From JAJAZB01 sp964244295 (GTDB lineage: Bacteria; Bacteroidota; Bacteroidia; Cytophagales; Spirosomataceae): a stretch of DNA of 64,000 nucleotides. The DNA lies in the NCBI GenBank assembly GCA_964244295.1, contig CAXTIG010000010.1, positions 62,001-126,000 of the forward strand, in the 5' to 3' direction. Under the pieces are notes generated by a model, which saw nothing but the letters and a program-made list of their open reading frames with translations, searched no databases and was not told the origin of the DNA. Shown here in pieces: positions 19,095 through 27,796 of this stretch. The translations under genes and the position numbers were made by a program. The stretch's first letter is position 1. Each line of letters opens with the position of its first letter.

Positions 19095-20354
19095 ATGGCT
19101 GAAACGTCTACCCTGACCTATAAAACTTCCCGGCTCCGACACTATTACCCCTGGGTGATCGTGGGTTCGGGTTTGCTGACGCTCCTCGTCATCAACGGCC
19201 TGACGACCTCTTCGCTCTCCGTTTTCGACGAGGCCTTGCTCCGCGAATTCCGCCTTAGTCGCACCCAGCTTCGCCTCCGCGAATCAGTTACCAACGGCGT
19301 GGCGGCGGTGTTCATTTTGCTTTCCGGCTGGCTCATCGACCGCGTGGGCGTGAAGGCTCTCCTTTTGACGGGTCTGGTGTTCATGACGGCGGCGCTGAGT
19401 TTGTACAGCTTCGTGTCGGTGCCCTGGCAGTTGTACGTCGTCCATGCCTTGCTCGGATTTGCCTACGTCTGCGCCGGGTCGGTGCCGGTGATTATCCTCG
19501 TCTCGACCTGGTTTCGGCAGCAGCGGGGGCTGGCGCTGGGCCTGACACTGGTGGGTACCAGTTTGGGCAGCGCCGTTTTTCCCCCGATTCTCAACGCACT
19601 CCTTCAAAGCCAGGGCTGGCGCAGCACATTCTGGATGCTGTCGGCGTTGCCCCTGCTAATGCTGGTTTTTGTGGCGGTAGTGGTCAGAAACTCGCCTGCT
19701 GATGTGCGCGGCGCGGCCTGGGGCAACGACGCTGAAGAGGAAGAAACGCCCGAAACCGACCTGCTTCACCAGGGCGTGCCCTACTGGGAGGCGGTGCGTT
19801 CGCCGGTATTCTGGCTCATCAGCGCCTGCGGGCTGTTGTCGTTTTTCGGCGTGGTGGGCGTGATTTCCAATTTGTTTCTACACCTGCGCGGGTTGAATTT
19901 TACGCCCGCCGCCGCTGCCCAAACGCTTTCGCTCTACTTCGTGCTGGCGCTGACGGGCAAATTCGTCATCTCCTCGCTTTCCGATTACGTCGACGTGTAC
20001 CGGATTTTCACGGCTTGCTTCGTCGGGCTGGCGCTGGGTGTGACGGGGTTGGCATTTGCCGATGCGGCCTTCGTACCCTGGGCCGTGGGGCTGACCGCCC
20101 TGAGTTGGGGCGGGGTGTTTACACTCTACAACGTGTTGATTGTAAGAACGTTTGGCCTGAAAGAAGCGGGGAAGATCAACGGCAGCATTGGGTTCTGGGA
20201 ATCGCTCGGCTCGCTGTCGGGGCCGGTGCTGACGGGCTGGTGGTTTCAGCAGGCGGGCAGTTACCAGCCCGCCTTTGGCTTCATCGCCGGGGCGCTGGGG
20301 CTGGCGGCGCTGCTCTCGATTTTGTTTCGTCGCGTAAAACCCGTTGCCGCCTGA
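19095..20354 (+). CDS. MFS transporter
   Basis: 419 residues from the ATG at 19095, with 12 hydrophobic segments. The motif GWLIDRVGVKALLL between helices 2 and 3 matches MFS motif A, and STWFRQQRGLALGLTLVGTS is typical of the monocarboxylate/oxalate-formate antiporter (OFA/MCT) branch. A charged central loop (NDAEEEETPETD, about 212-223) divides the two six-helix halves. It is an inner-membrane carrier, probably for a small organic anion; the substrate is not readable. No operon partner. Confidence 0.9.
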   Translation: MAETSTLTYKTSRLRHYYPWVIVGSGLLTLLVINGLTTSSLSVFDEALLREFRLSRTQLRLRESVTNGVAAVFILLSGWLIDRVGVKALLLTGLVFMTAALSLYSFVSVPWQLYVVHALLGFAYVCAGSVPVIILVSTWFRQQRGLALGLTLVGTSLGSAVFPPILNALLQSQGWRSTFWMLSALPLLMLVFVAVVVRNSPADVRGAAWGNDAEEEETPETDLLHQGVPYWEAVRSPVFWLISACGLLSFFGVVGVISNLFLHLRGLNFTPAAAAQTLSLYFVLALTGKFVISSLSDYVDVYRIFTACFVGLALGVTGLAFADAAFVPWAVGLTALSWGGVFTLYNVLIVRTFGLKEAGKINGSIGFWESLGSLSGPVLTGWWFQQAGSYQPAFGFIAGALGLAALLSILFRRVKPVAA

Positions 20355-20430
20355 AACCGGCATACGCCACGCAAGGCTCCGAACGTTTATTAAAACGCCA
20401 GCCAACTCAGAAACTGGCTTTTCCCACCCA

Positions 20431-21090
20431 ATGACCGCATCTTTTTCCAACCGTACCATGCGTGCTTTACTCGTCGCCAGCCTGCTGGCTTTTTTCGCCT
20501 TTCCCACCTACGCCCAGGAACCGACCGACGACCGCCCCATCATCATTCGCCAAGCCCCGCTCGATTCGGGCGACGTGGACCCGATCGTGCGGGAAGAAAA
20601 TCCGTTGAAGTACATGAAATTTAAGGAGCGGTTGCTTATTGGTGGGGGCATCAGCAACCTGGTTTTTAGCAGTTCCTACACGGTGATTGGCCTTGCCCCG
20701 CAGGTGGGCTATCAACTTACTCCCAACGCCATCGTTGGGGTGGAGGGCAGTTACACGTTTTACTCGCAGAAATTTCTGAATTCGACCGGGGGCACGTTTC
20801 GCGAAAAGTCAAATCTGATTGGTTTGGGAATTTTTGGACGTCACAAACTCATTTTTCTGCCCGAACAACTCCAAAACCTGTACGCGCAGGTAAGCGTAGA
20901 GCAGTACCGATACCTAAGTTCGCGCGGAAATTTCAACTACAAACCCGTGGCCCTGGCAGGCCTGGGCATCGACTTGGGCGGTTTTCAGATTACAGCCCTG
21001 TACAACGTCAACTACAACGAGCTTGAGTCGCCTTTCCCCAACCCGCTCGTCATCCGGTTCGGCGGGTTTTTTACCGGGCCGAGGTTTTAA
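20431..21090 (+). CDS. Outer-membrane beta-barrel protein
   Basis: 219 residues from the ATG at 20431, with a signal peptide (hydrophobic ALLVASLLAFFAFPTYAQ, cleavage near AQ-E); an ATG at 20458 is an alternative start. The mature part has alternating hydrophobic strands (LLIGGGISNLVFSSSY, APQVGYQLTPNAIVGVEGS, GLGIFGRHKLIF) and ends in Phe (GFFTGPRF), as barrel proteins do for BAM recognition. It fits the small OmpA-like/OmpW-like barrels common in Bacteroidota. Function unknown. Confidence 0.8.
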   Translation: MTASFSNRTMRALLVASLLAFFAFPTYAQEPTDDRPIIIRQAPLDSGDVDPIVREENPLKYMKFKERLLIGGGISNLVFSSSYTVIGLAPQVGYQLTPNAIVGVEGSYTFYSQKFLNSTGGTFREKSNLIGLGIFGRHKLIFLPEQLQNLYAQVSVEQYRYLSSRGNFNYKPVALAGLGIDLGGFQITALYNVNYNELESPFPNPLVIRFGGFFTGPRF

Positions 21091-21097
21091 ATTTCTG

Positions 21098-21173
21098 GTT
21101 TACAGTTTTCGATTTAGAGTTTTCAGTTGATGAACCCGCAGAAACTGAAAACTCTAAACCGAAAACTGTAAAC
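21098..21173. repeat. Word-repeat hairpin (ACAGTTTTC/GAAAACTGT type)
   Basis: Arms of about 31 bases with one mismatch, built from short words such as ACAGTTTTC and AGAGTTTTC. It separates two convergent genes, and its right arm ends on the first base of the def stop codon. Confidence 0.9.
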
Positions 21174-21754
21174 TATTTCAAAAACTTCATTGCGTAATCC
21201 GCCTTCACGTCGCCTTTGGTGATGTTGGCGAGTTTGTTTTTGAGCATCCGCTTTTTGAGCGGGGGCAGGAGGTCGGTGAAGAGCACGCCGTCGAGGTGGT
21301 CGTACTCGTGCTGGATGATGCGGGCGGCCATGCCCTCGAAGGTGTCGGTGTGTTCGGTGCCGTCGAGGTCCTGGTAGCGAATCGTGACTTCCTCCGGGCG
21401 GTACACGTCGGCGCGGATGCCGGGGATGGAGAGGCAGCCTTCTTCGTAGGCCCACTCGTCGCCGTTTTCTTCGAGAATTTCCGCGTTCAGAAACACTTTC
21501 TTGAAATCGACCAGGCTGGGGTCGAATTCCTCGCTGGTTTCGTCTTCGGCTTGCAGAATGGTGCCGTCCACGACGAAGAGCCGGATGCTGAGGCCAATCT
21601 GCGGCGCCGCTAGCCCCACACCCGCCGAGGCGTACATGGTCTCGAACATATCGTCGGCCAGTTTTTTCAAATCCAGGGCCGTCGTTTTCACGTCTACGGA
21701 CGGGGCTACTTTGCGCAGCACCGGATCGCCGTAGGCTACAATGGGGTAGGTCAT
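21173..21754 (-). CDS. def: Peptide deformylase
   Basis: 193 residues from the ATG at 21754; an upstream in-frame extension is only translated hairpin sequence. The three deformylase motifs are present: GVGLAAPQIG, EGCLSIPG (metal Cys) and QHEYDHLDG (metal His pair and catalytic Glu). It removes the formyl group from nascent proteins in the cytoplasm and is essential in most bacteria. It follows ruvX on the same strand with a hairpin between them. Confidence 0.97.
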   Translation of the reverse strand: MTYPIVAYGDPVLRKVAPSVDVKTTALDLKKLADDMFETMYASAGVGLAAPQIGLSIRLFVVDGTILQAEDETSEEFDPSLVDFKKVFLNAEILEENGDEWAYEEGCLSIPGIRADVYRPEEVTIRYQDLDGTEHTDTFEGMAARIIQHEYDHLDGVLFTDLLPPLKKRMLKNKLANITKGDVKADYAMKFLK

Positions 21755-21760
21755 TTTTTT

Positions 21761-21828
21761 AATGTGCGAATTTCCAATGTGCGAATTTCCAATGTGCAAA
21801 TGAAGACATTGGAAATTCGCACATTAGG
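21761..21828. repeat. Word-repeat hairpin (AATTTCCAATGTGCGAA type) between ruvX and def
   Basis: Two copies of the word GTGCGAATTTCCAAT are followed by their reverse complement near 21810-21828. The same word builds the hairpins at 25592 and 61785. It ends 3 bases before the ruvX stop. Confidence 0.85.
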
Positions 21829-21830
21829 AT

Positions 21831-22244
21831 TCATTTTTTGCTTTCCATAAACGATTGCAACAAAATGGCCGCCGAGATTTTGTCGACGTTGGCTTTGTCG
21901 CGGCGATCTTTTTTACTCATGCCTCCCGCCAGCATCGCCCGCTGGGCCATCACCGAGGTGAAGCGCTCGTCGTGTTCGTGCACGGGTGTTTCGGGAAAGG
22001 CCTTTTTTAAACTTTTAATAAAGCCCCGCACGTGGGGCGTGGCATCGGTATCGCTGCCGTCGAGGCGACTGGGCATTCCCACCACGAAGGCTTCGACGGG
22101 TTCGCGCTCGGCGTAGGTTTTCAGGAACTGGAGCACGTCTTTGGCGTGAACGGTGTCGAGCGCCGAGGCGATGAGTTGCAACGGGTCAGTGGCGGCCAGG
22201 CCCACGCGTTTGGTGCCGTAATCGATGGCAAGGAGTCGCGCCAC
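21831..22244 (-). CDS. ruvX: Putative Holliday junction resolvase RuvX (YqgF)
   Basis: 137 residues from the GTG at 22244, which gives the canonical start MARLLAIDYGTKRVG with the first catalytic Asp (D7). A GTG at 22268 is also in frame. VVGMPSRLDGSD carries the family's central motif, and DERFTSVMAQ plus DKISAAILLQSFM form the C-terminal acidic motifs. The usual length is 135-150. It acts in pre-16S rRNA 5'-end processing and possibly junction resolution. Confidence 0.93.
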   Translation of the reverse strand: MARLLAIDYGTKRVGLAATDPLQLIASALDTVHAKDVLQFLKTYAEREPVEAFVVGMPSRLDGSDTDATPHVRGFIKSLKKAFPETPVHEHDERFTSVMAQRAMLAGGMSKKDRRDKANVDKISAAILLQSFMESKK

Positions 22245-22405
22245 GGTTTTTTCAAAAAAATCAGCCACAAAGATAACGCGCCCTAAGCGGTTTACGGCGT
22301 TTCTCCCTAACTTAGCCAACCCCTCAACCCCGCTGGGGTTTTAAGACCAAAACGTAAATCTCCCCGACCGCCCCGAAACGGGCAGGGGGCTTAACTTCTC
22401 CATCC

Positions 22406-24049
22406 GTGCAGGAAAAACCTATCAAAAACAGCCCGGCTACGGTTCGTCTTCCGTTGCTGCTGGGCCTGACGCTCGCGGCGGGTATGTTACTCGGTGCGAC
22501 GTTTTTCGGCGGTGGCAAACGCAGCACCGGCGACATCCTGAAAAATTACACCCGCTACCGCGAAATCCTCTCCTGGATTGACCACAGCTACGTGGACTCG
22601 GTGGACACCGATTCGCTGGTCGATTTTTCGTTGAAAAAAATGCTGGAACATCTCGACCCACACTCCAGCTACATCCCGGCTTCGGAAGTGGCCTTCGCCC
22701 GCTCGCAACTCGACGCGGGTTTCGACGGCATCGGGGTGGAATTCAACATTTTTCAGGATACCGTGTACGTGGTCAACACCATGCCCGGCGGCCCCTCGGA
22801 AGCGGCGGGCGTCCGCCCCGGCGACAAGCTCCTCGTGGCCGACGGCACACCCCTGACCGGCCCAAAACTCGACAACAAACTGGTGTTCAGCAAGCTACGC
22901 GGGCCGCGTGGTACGCAAGTGGTGCTCAACGTGCAGCGTCGGGGCCAAAAAGAATTGATTCCCATCACCGTGAGCCGCAACCGGATTACGTCTTACTCGG
23001 TCGTGGCCGGGTACTTGGTGGACGACAAAACGGGTTACGTCAAAATCCTTTCTTTTTCGGAAAGCACCTACACCGAGTTTCGCACCGTGCTAGCGGGGTT
23101 GAAAAAACAAGGCATGGAGCGCCTCCTGCTCGACCTGCGCGGCAACGGCGGCGGCTACAAAGACCGGGCGACCAACCTGGTGGACGAACTCCTGGGCGGC
23201 AACCGGCTCATCGTGTACACCGATGGCAAAAACCCGCAGTACGACGACCGCACTTTTGCCAAACGCGAGGGGCTTTTCGAAAAAGGGGCCGTGGTGGTGC
23301 TGGTGGACGAAAACTCGGCCTCGGCCTCGGAAATCGTGGCGGGGGCCTTGCAGGACAACGACCGGGCGCTCATTGTGGGGCGGCGCTCCTACGGCAAGGG
23401 CCTGGTGCAGTCGCCGGTGACGATTTCCGACGGCTCCGAACTGCGCCTGACCATCTCGCGCTACTACACTCCCAGCGGTCGCAGCATCCAGAAACCCTAC
23501 GGCATTTACGAAAAGGACGACGAGATGCGGCTCAAAAGCGGCGAGCTATTCCACGCCGACAGCATCAAATTCGACCCGAATCTGAAGTATAAAACCACCG
23601 GGGGCCGCACGGTGTACGGCGGCGGCGGCATCACGCCCGACGTGTTTATTCCGCTCGACACGCTTTTCAATACGCCGTATTTGCGCAAGTTGTTCAACAA
23701 AAACCTGGTGCAGGAATACGCCCTGGCTTACGCCGAAGACCACCGCAAGGCGCTCGAAAAACAGTCGTTCAAGCAATACTTCGAAGAATTTCGAGTCAAT
23801 GACGCGATGATTGCCGACCTCAGCGCACTGGCCGCTGGCTCCGGCGTGGAGCCGAATGCGGAAGAACTGGCCCGCTCGAAGGATTACCTGCGTACCCAAA
23901 TCAAGGCGCTGGTAGCCCGGCAAGTATGGGAAAAGCAGCACTTCACTGGCCTGCGCAACGAATTTTACCGCATCATCACCACCAACGACAAAACTTACCA
24001 GCAGGCCCTGCGGTATTTCGACCAGGCGGAGGTGATGGCGAAAAAGTAA
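22406..24049 (+). CDS. S41-family C-terminal processing protease (CtpA-like)
   Basis: 547 residues starting at GTG 22406, with an N-terminal membrane anchor or signal (LPLLLGLTLAAGMLLGATFF, about 15-34). A PDZ domain follows (GIGVEFNIFQDTVYVV to GVRPGDKLLVADG). The S41 catalytic core is complete: LDLRGNGGG, the nucleophile Ser in ENSASASEIVAG and the general-base Lys in RRSYGKGLVQ. A C-terminal extension of about 150 residues is usual for Bacteroidota members. It degrades or trims periplasmic proteins. A perfect terminator follows its stop. Confidence 0.95.
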   Translation: MQEKPIKNSPATVRLPLLLGLTLAAGMLLGATFFGGGKRSTGDILKNYTRYREILSWIDHSYVDSVDTDSLVDFSLKKMLEHLDPHSSYIPASEVAFARSQLDAGFDGIGVEFNIFQDTVYVVNTMPGGPSEAAGVRPGDKLLVADGTPLTGPKLDNKLVFSKLRGPRGTQVVLNVQRRGQKELIPITVSRNRITSYSVVAGYLVDDKTGYVKILSFSESTYTEFRTVLAGLKKQGMERLLLDLRGNGGGYKDRATNLVDELLGGNRLIVYTDGKNPQYDDRTFAKREGLFEKGAVVVLVDENSASASEIVAGALQDNDRALIVGRRSYGKGLVQSPVTISDGSELRLTISRYYTPSGRSIQKPYGIYEKDDEMRLKSGELFHADSIKFDPNLKYKTTGGRTVYGGGGITPDVFIPLDTLFNTPYLRKLFNKNLVQEYALAYAEDHRKALEKQSFKQYFEEFRVNDAMIADLSALAAGSGVEPNAEELARSKDYLRTQIKALVARQVWEKQHFTGLRNEFYRIITTNDKTYQQALRYFDQAEVMAKK

Positions 24050-24075
24050 AAATTCCCCCTTTAAAGGGGGAATTT
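24049..24075. terminator. Bidirectional palindromic terminator
   Basis: AAATTCCCCCTTT is followed directly by AAAGGGGGAATTT, a perfect palindrome with A and T tails. It serves the protease gene and the convergent gene ending at 24077. Confidence 0.88.
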
Positions 24076-24076
24076 T

Positions 24077-24541
24077 TTATTCACTCGAATTATTCCGCCG
24101 CCCGAACTGCCACGTCAGCCCCAACCACGTCCGAAACCGCCCCGACTTGAAATCCTGCGCGGTGTAGGGCGAAATCTCGAAGGCCACGCCCACCTGCGGC
24201 ACCTGATCGAGCGGGTGAACGCGGGTGCCCACGCTCAGAAAATAGCCCCGCACGAGGCGGCTGCCATCGGCGAGGTTGGCGACGATGGCGAAGTTAGCCC
24301 CCGCCCCGGCGTAAAACTGCGACTGCGGGGAGCGCCGGAAGTTGACCATCGGGGCCAGTTCGGTATCGAGCGAGGAAAACAGGGAGTTGGTTTGGAACCG
24401 CGCTTCGCCCCAGAACAGGCGCTGCGGGTTGCTGCTTACGGCCAGTACGCTGCTCCACGGGTAGTACGTGACGCCCTGGGCTTGTCCGTTTTGAGATAGG
24501 AGGCAAGAGACGAGAAACAGGAAGGACGTAAGATTTTTCAT
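24077..24541 (-). CDS. Secreted, probably outer-membrane, protein
   Basis: 154 residues with a signal peptide (TSFLFLVSCLLSQNGQAQ, cleavage near residue 22). The mature part has barrel-like strands (FYAGAGANFAIVANL, GYFLSVGTRVHP, VGVAFEISPYTAQD) and a C-terminal WLGLTWQFG strand. It may be a small eight-stranded barrel or a porin-like accessory. No family is recognised and no operon partner is evident. Confidence 0.75.
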   Translation of the reverse strand: MKNLTSFLFLVSCLLSQNGQAQGVTYYPWSSVLAVSSNPQRLFWGEARFQTNSLFSSLDTELAPMVNFRRSPQSQFYAGAGANFAIVANLADGSRLVRGYFLSVGTRVHPLDQVPQVGVAFEISPYTAQDFKSGRFRTWLGLTWQFGRRNNSSE

Positions 24542-24563
24542 TTGAGGCAGTTATCCCGCTATT

Positions 24564-24681
24564 TGTCTGAACCGCGATTGGCCCGGAGTAAAGGATTTCC
24601 AGGATGATAAAATCAGAATTTCAAAATCAGGAATCAGCCATCCTGAAAATCCTTTACTCCGGGCCAATCGCGGTTCAGACA
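24564..24681. repeat. Long hairpin with 35-base perfect arms
   Basis: Arms 24564-24598 and 24647-24681 begin TGTCTGAACCGCGATTGG. The right arm contains the last codons and stop of the RmlD-like gene (stop at 24675-24677). The middle holds a further smaller word repeat (AAAATCAG). Confidence 0.93.
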
Positions 24682-25580
24682 GTCATCTGTCGAGCCAGCA
24701 ACGCAATGCCTTCTTCAAACGAATGTGGCGCGTAGCCCAGTACCCGGCGGGCCTTGTCGAGGATGAACCCAGTGCGGGGTGGGCGTTTGGCGGGTTGGGT
24801 AAAGGTGCTCGAATCGGCTTCGGTAATCAGGCTTTTGTCGAGACCGAAAAAATCAGCCGTGCGATGGGCCATTTCGTAAGGCGTCAGGAGGTCACTGCCC
24901 GAAATGTTGAACACGCCCTCGGCTTCCTGGTCGGCGATGAGCCAGCAGCCTTGGGCCAAATCTTCGGCCAGCGTGGGGCTGCGAAACTGGTCGGTCACGA
25001 CCTTAATCGTCTTGCCTTCTTCCAGCGACTTTTTCACCCAGAGAATGATGTTGCTCCGGCTCATGTCGTAAGCGATGCCATACACGAGCACCGTGCGGGC
25101 CATGCCCCAGCGTAGGCCGGAGCGCCGCACCATCTCCTCGGCGGCGTACTTGCTCCAGCCGTAAAAACTGAGCGGACTGGGCGTGGCGTCTTCGAGGTAT
25201 GGCCCGGCGGTGCCGTCGAAAATAAAGTCGGTCGAGACGTGGCAGAGAAAACTGTTGTGTTTCCGGCAGGCCTCGACGATGTATTCGGTAGCCAGCACGT
25301 TCATTTTCCAGCACAATTCTTTCTCAAACTCGCACTGGTCCACGTTGGTCATGGCCGCGCCGTGGATGACCGCCTGCGGCTGGATTTCGTCCATCACCGC
25401 CGCCACGCTGGCCGGGTCGGTGATGTCCATTTCGCGGTAGGTGTAGCCTTCGGTGAAGGGCAGGCGGTTCGGCCCGCGTGCCGTGGCGATGAGTTCCACG
25501 GCAGGGTTTTGGCGCAGTAGCGCAACCAGTTTCTGGCCCAGCAGGCCGTTGGAGCCGGTGATGAGTAGTTTCTTGGACAT
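24675..25580 (-). CDS. dTDP-4-dehydrorhamnose reductase-like SDR (RmlD/RfbD family)
   Basis: 301 residues from the ATG at 25580 (MSKKLLITGSNGLLGQKLV). The Rossmann motif GSNGLLG, the NVDQCEFEKELCWKMN segment, the S..Y..K-type active site (STDFIFDGT followed by YGWSKYAAEE) and RTVLVYG are those of the RmlD branch of extended SDRs. Other dTDP-rhamnose genes are absent nearby, so the true substrate may differ. Its last codons lie inside a hairpin arm, and it follows the cyclophilin gene on the same strand. Confidence 0.88.
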   Translation of the reverse strand: MSKKLLITGSNGLLGQKLVALLRQNPAVELIATARGPNRLPFTEGYTYREMDITDPASVAAVMDEIQPQAVIHGAAMTNVDQCEFEKELCWKMNVLATEYIVEACRKHNSFLCHVSTDFIFDGTAGPYLEDATPSPLSFYGWSKYAAEEMVRRSGLRWGMARTVLVYGIAYDMSRSNIILWVKKSLEEGKTIKVVTDQFRSPTLAEDLAQGCWLIADQEAEGVFNISGSDLLTPYEMAHRTADFFGLDKSLITEADSSTFTQPAKRPPRTGFILDKARRVLGYAPHSFEEGIALLARQMTV

Positions 25581-25591
25581 GGGCGGGTGGT

Positions 25592-25665
25592 TAATTTCTA
25601 ATTTCCAATGTGCGAATGCCACCTGCGCTCGTATTCGCACATTGGAAATTAGCACATTAGAAATT
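25592..25665. repeat. Word-repeat hairpin (AATTTCCAATGTGCGAAT type)
   Basis: Left arm 25592-25617 is the reverse complement of 25634-25665 with a small internal duplication. The right arm covers the stop and last two sense codons of the cyclophilin gene. Confidence 0.9.
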
Positions 25666-26517
25666 GAAAACGTATCCGTACATCCGGGTAATCTTCTTCT
25701 TCCGCATCCGCTCGGCGCTTACGCGCATGGGCACGTCCAGCCGGGGGCGGTCGTACGAATTTTTAGGCTGTTTGGCAATGCTGTCGATCACGGCCAGGCC
25801 CGCGATGGCTTGCCCAAACACGGTGTAGTTGCCGTCGAGGTGCGGGCTGCCGCCGGTGGTTTTGTACGTCTGCTTTTGTTCGTCGGTGAAAGGCCGTCCG
25901 CTGCGGGCCATCTGGCGCTCCAAGTCGGCCTCGTTCCAAAGTTTGCCCTGCACGAGGTAAAATTGGCAGCCGCTCGATTCCTTCGCCGGGTTGCTGTCGC
26001 GGGCCGCCGCCAGGGCACCTTTCCGGTGGAATAACTCCGGCCGGATTTCCGCCGGGAGGCGGTAGCCAACATCACCATCGCCGAGTCGGGCGGTTTCGGC
26101 GGCTCCTTTCGAGTTGGGGTCGCCGCCCTGAACCATGAAGCCTTCGATGACCCGGTGAAAGAGCAGGTCGTTGTAAAACTTCTTTTTCGTCAGGTTCAGA
26201 AAATTTTCCTTGTGCTTGGGCGTCTGGTCGAACAGCACCAGTTTGAGGTCGCCGAAGCGCGTGGCGACGGTGACGAGGTAGTCGCGTTTGGGCTTTTTCT
26301 GGGAAAAGGCGGGGAAATAAACAGCAACTAAAAGCCCCGTCATTGCGAGGAGAGAGCGAAGCGAACGACGAAGCAATCCCCTCCCGGAGACCAAAATAGC
26401 ATCGGGCAAGTACGCGGGCTTAGCTATCCGGTCTCCGGGAGGGGATTGCTTCGTCGTTCGCTTCGCTCTCTCCTCGCAATGACGCGCTCGCTGTTCTTTT
26501 TTGGTTAATTCATTCAT
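25657..26517 (-). CDS. Cyclophilin-type peptidyl-prolyl isomerase with palindrome-derived insertion in its signal peptide
   Basis: 286 residues from the ATG at 26517, whose first bases overlap the hemC stop (ATGA), a strong sign of a coupled start. The cyclophilin domain begins near residue 80 (VTVATRFGDLKLVLFDQ) and includes FYNDLLFHRVIEGFMVQGG and CQFYLVQG. Between MNELTKK and the hydrophobic LLVAVYFPAFSQ lie about 49 residues encoded by a 147-base palindrome (26338-26484), in frame. Translation may instead begin at the ATG at 26343, inside the palindrome end (MTGLLVAVYF), which would give a normal signal peptide. It is probably a periplasmic folding helper. Confidence 0.88.
   Translation of the reverse strand: MNELTKKEQRARHCEERAKRTTKQSPPGDRIAKPAYLPDAILVSGRGLLRRSLRSLLAMTGLLVAVYFPAFSQKKPKRDYLVTVATRFGDLKLVLFDQTPKHKENFLNLTKKKFYNDLLFHRVIEGFMVQGGDPNSKGAAETARLGDGDVGYRLPAEIRPELFHRKGALAAARDSNPAKESSGCQFYLVQGKLWNEADLERQMARSGRPFTDEQKQTYKTTGGSPHLDGNYTVFGQAIAGLAVIDSIAKQPKNSYDRPRLDVPMRVSAERMRKKKITRMYGYVFNF
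26338..26484. repeat. 147-base palindromic element inside the cyclophilin coding frame
   Basis: Outer arms CGTCATTGCGAGGAGAGAGC and its reverse complement enclose a second complementary stretch (CGACGAAGCAATCCCCTCCC). Arms are about 57 bases each and nearly perfect. The length is exactly 49 codons and it has no stop in the reading direction. Confidence 0.95.
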
Positions 26518-27455
26518 GCCAAACTCCGTTTGATTTCGGCCAGCAGATTTGCCCCGCCGAGTTGTAAAATTTCGCGGCCCAGCGCGGTGCCGAGGCCCTC
26601 GGCATCGTCGGCGTTGCCCACGGCGTACTCGCTTAGAAAATGGTCGCCGTCGAGGCTGATGAGGCCGCCTGTCAGTTGGAGGTAGCCCTCGTTGTAGGTG
26701 GCTAACCCGAACACCGGAATGCTGCACCCGCCCTGCAAGCGCCGCAAAAAGGCCCGCTCGGCCCGCAGGCAGTACTCCGTTTCGAGGTGGTTGACCAGGC
26801 CCCGAATCCGTTCTTTTTTCCCTAGATCCAGTGTTTTTGCCGATTCGAGCGCGATGCTGCCCTGCCCCACGGCGGGCACGAACGGCTCGACGGGCAGTAC
26901 GTCGGCGATGAGGTCGTCGTAGCCCATCCGGTGAACGCCCGCGTAAGCCAGCAACAGCGCCTCGCACTGCCCCTCATCGAGTTTGCGGAGGCGGGTTTGC
27001 AGGTTACCACGCATATCGACGGTGCGGACGTGCGGAAAAAAGTGCTTCATCATCGCCACGCGGCGGGTCGAGGACGTACCGACGCGGAACGGCTCCCCGC
27101 TTTGCAGCGAGAGCGGGCGGCGACTCACGAGCACGTCGTTCGGGCGTTCGCGCTCGGTAAAGGCCAGGATTTCGAGGTCAGCGGGCAACTCCGATTGCAG
27201 GTCTTTGGCGCTGTGAACGGCAATGTCGATGTGGCCTTCGCGGAGGGCGTCTTCAAGTTCCTGGGTGAAGACGCCCTTGCTGCCGATTTTCGACAGCGAG
27301 CGGTCGAGCACCTGGTCGCCAGTGGTTTGGATGGGTACGATTTCGGTGGTCAAACCGCCGTCCTGAAGCGTTTTCTCGATGAAATACGCCTGCCAGAGGG
27401 CGAGTTGGGAAGCTCGGGTGCCAATGCGGATGGGAAGGGTCAAGTCGTCAGTCAT
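26514..27455 (-). CDS. hemC: Hydroxymethylbilane synthase (porphobilinogen deaminase)
   Basis: 313 residues. The signature LRIGTRAS-like start (LPIRIGTRASQLALWQA), the Lys/Arg porphobilinogen-binding region (HSAKDLQSELP, GTSSTRR, DMRGNLQTRLRKLDEG) and the dipyrromethane cofactor Cys in LQGGCSIPV are present. It polymerises four porphobilinogens in haem synthesis in the cytoplasm. Its stop overlaps the start of the cyclophilin gene. No other haem genes are adjacent. Confidence 0.97.
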   Translation of the reverse strand: MTDDLTLPIRIGTRASQLALWQAYFIEKTLQDGGLTTEIVPIQTTGDQVLDRSLSKIGSKGVFTQELEDALREGHIDIAVHSAKDLQSELPADLEILAFTERERPNDVLVSRRPLSLQSGEPFRVGTSSTRRVAMMKHFFPHVRTVDMRGNLQTRLRKLDEGQCEALLLAYAGVHRMGYDDLIADVLPVEPFVPAVGQGSIALESAKTLDLGKKERIRGLVNHLETEYCLRAERAFLRRLQGGCSIPVFGLATYNEGYLQLTGGLISLDGDHFLSEYAVGNADDAEGLGTALGREILQLGGANLLAEIKRSLA

Positions 27456-27606
27456 CGGTCGTCAGTCAGTCGTTGACTTACGACGGTGGGTTAGTGGAAC
27501 AATCTGACTGCAAAGAAACGGCAGGCGGGGCAAAAGACAACCCCGCGAGGATTTTAAACCCGTTGCGGAGCACCCTCGCAGGGTTACGTTATGATTGGAT
27601 GAGGAT

Positions 27607-27711
27607 TGTCATCCCGAGCAAAGCGAGGGATCTCGTTGGAATTGCGAGACAATTACCGGTAGGCAGCGCTCCGGTGGGCCAACGAGATCCCTCGCTTTGC
27701 TCGGGATGACA
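27607..27711. repeat. Palindromic element, 'GTCATCC' family, 33-base perfect arms
   Basis: Arms 27607-27639 and 27679-27711 begin TGTCATCCCGAGCAAAGCGA. It occupies the centre of the gap 27456-27796 between divergent hemC and the aldehyde dehydrogenase gene; nothing else there is recognisable. Confidence 0.95.
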
Positions 27712-27796
27712 GTCCTTTTTTCAGAACCCAACCGCTTCTTGGTTTCCGGGAAATTGATGGAACTTTGCTCCCCCATTTTCCCGAAAAAACTTCCTC

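Noticed and set aside
22326..22342. Short hairpin AACCCC-GC-GGGGTT as a terminator
   Set aside because: It lies between the divergent ruvX and protease genes where no transcript is expected to end; too short to call.
24564..24681. Insertion sequence ends
   Set aside because: Only about 50 bases separate the arms, with no transposase frame; it is a hairpin, not an IS.
26518..26967. Upstream extension of the cyclophilin frame
   Set aside because: The frame is open to 26967 but this part lies antiphase within hemC and has no domain; the ATGA overlap gives a better start.
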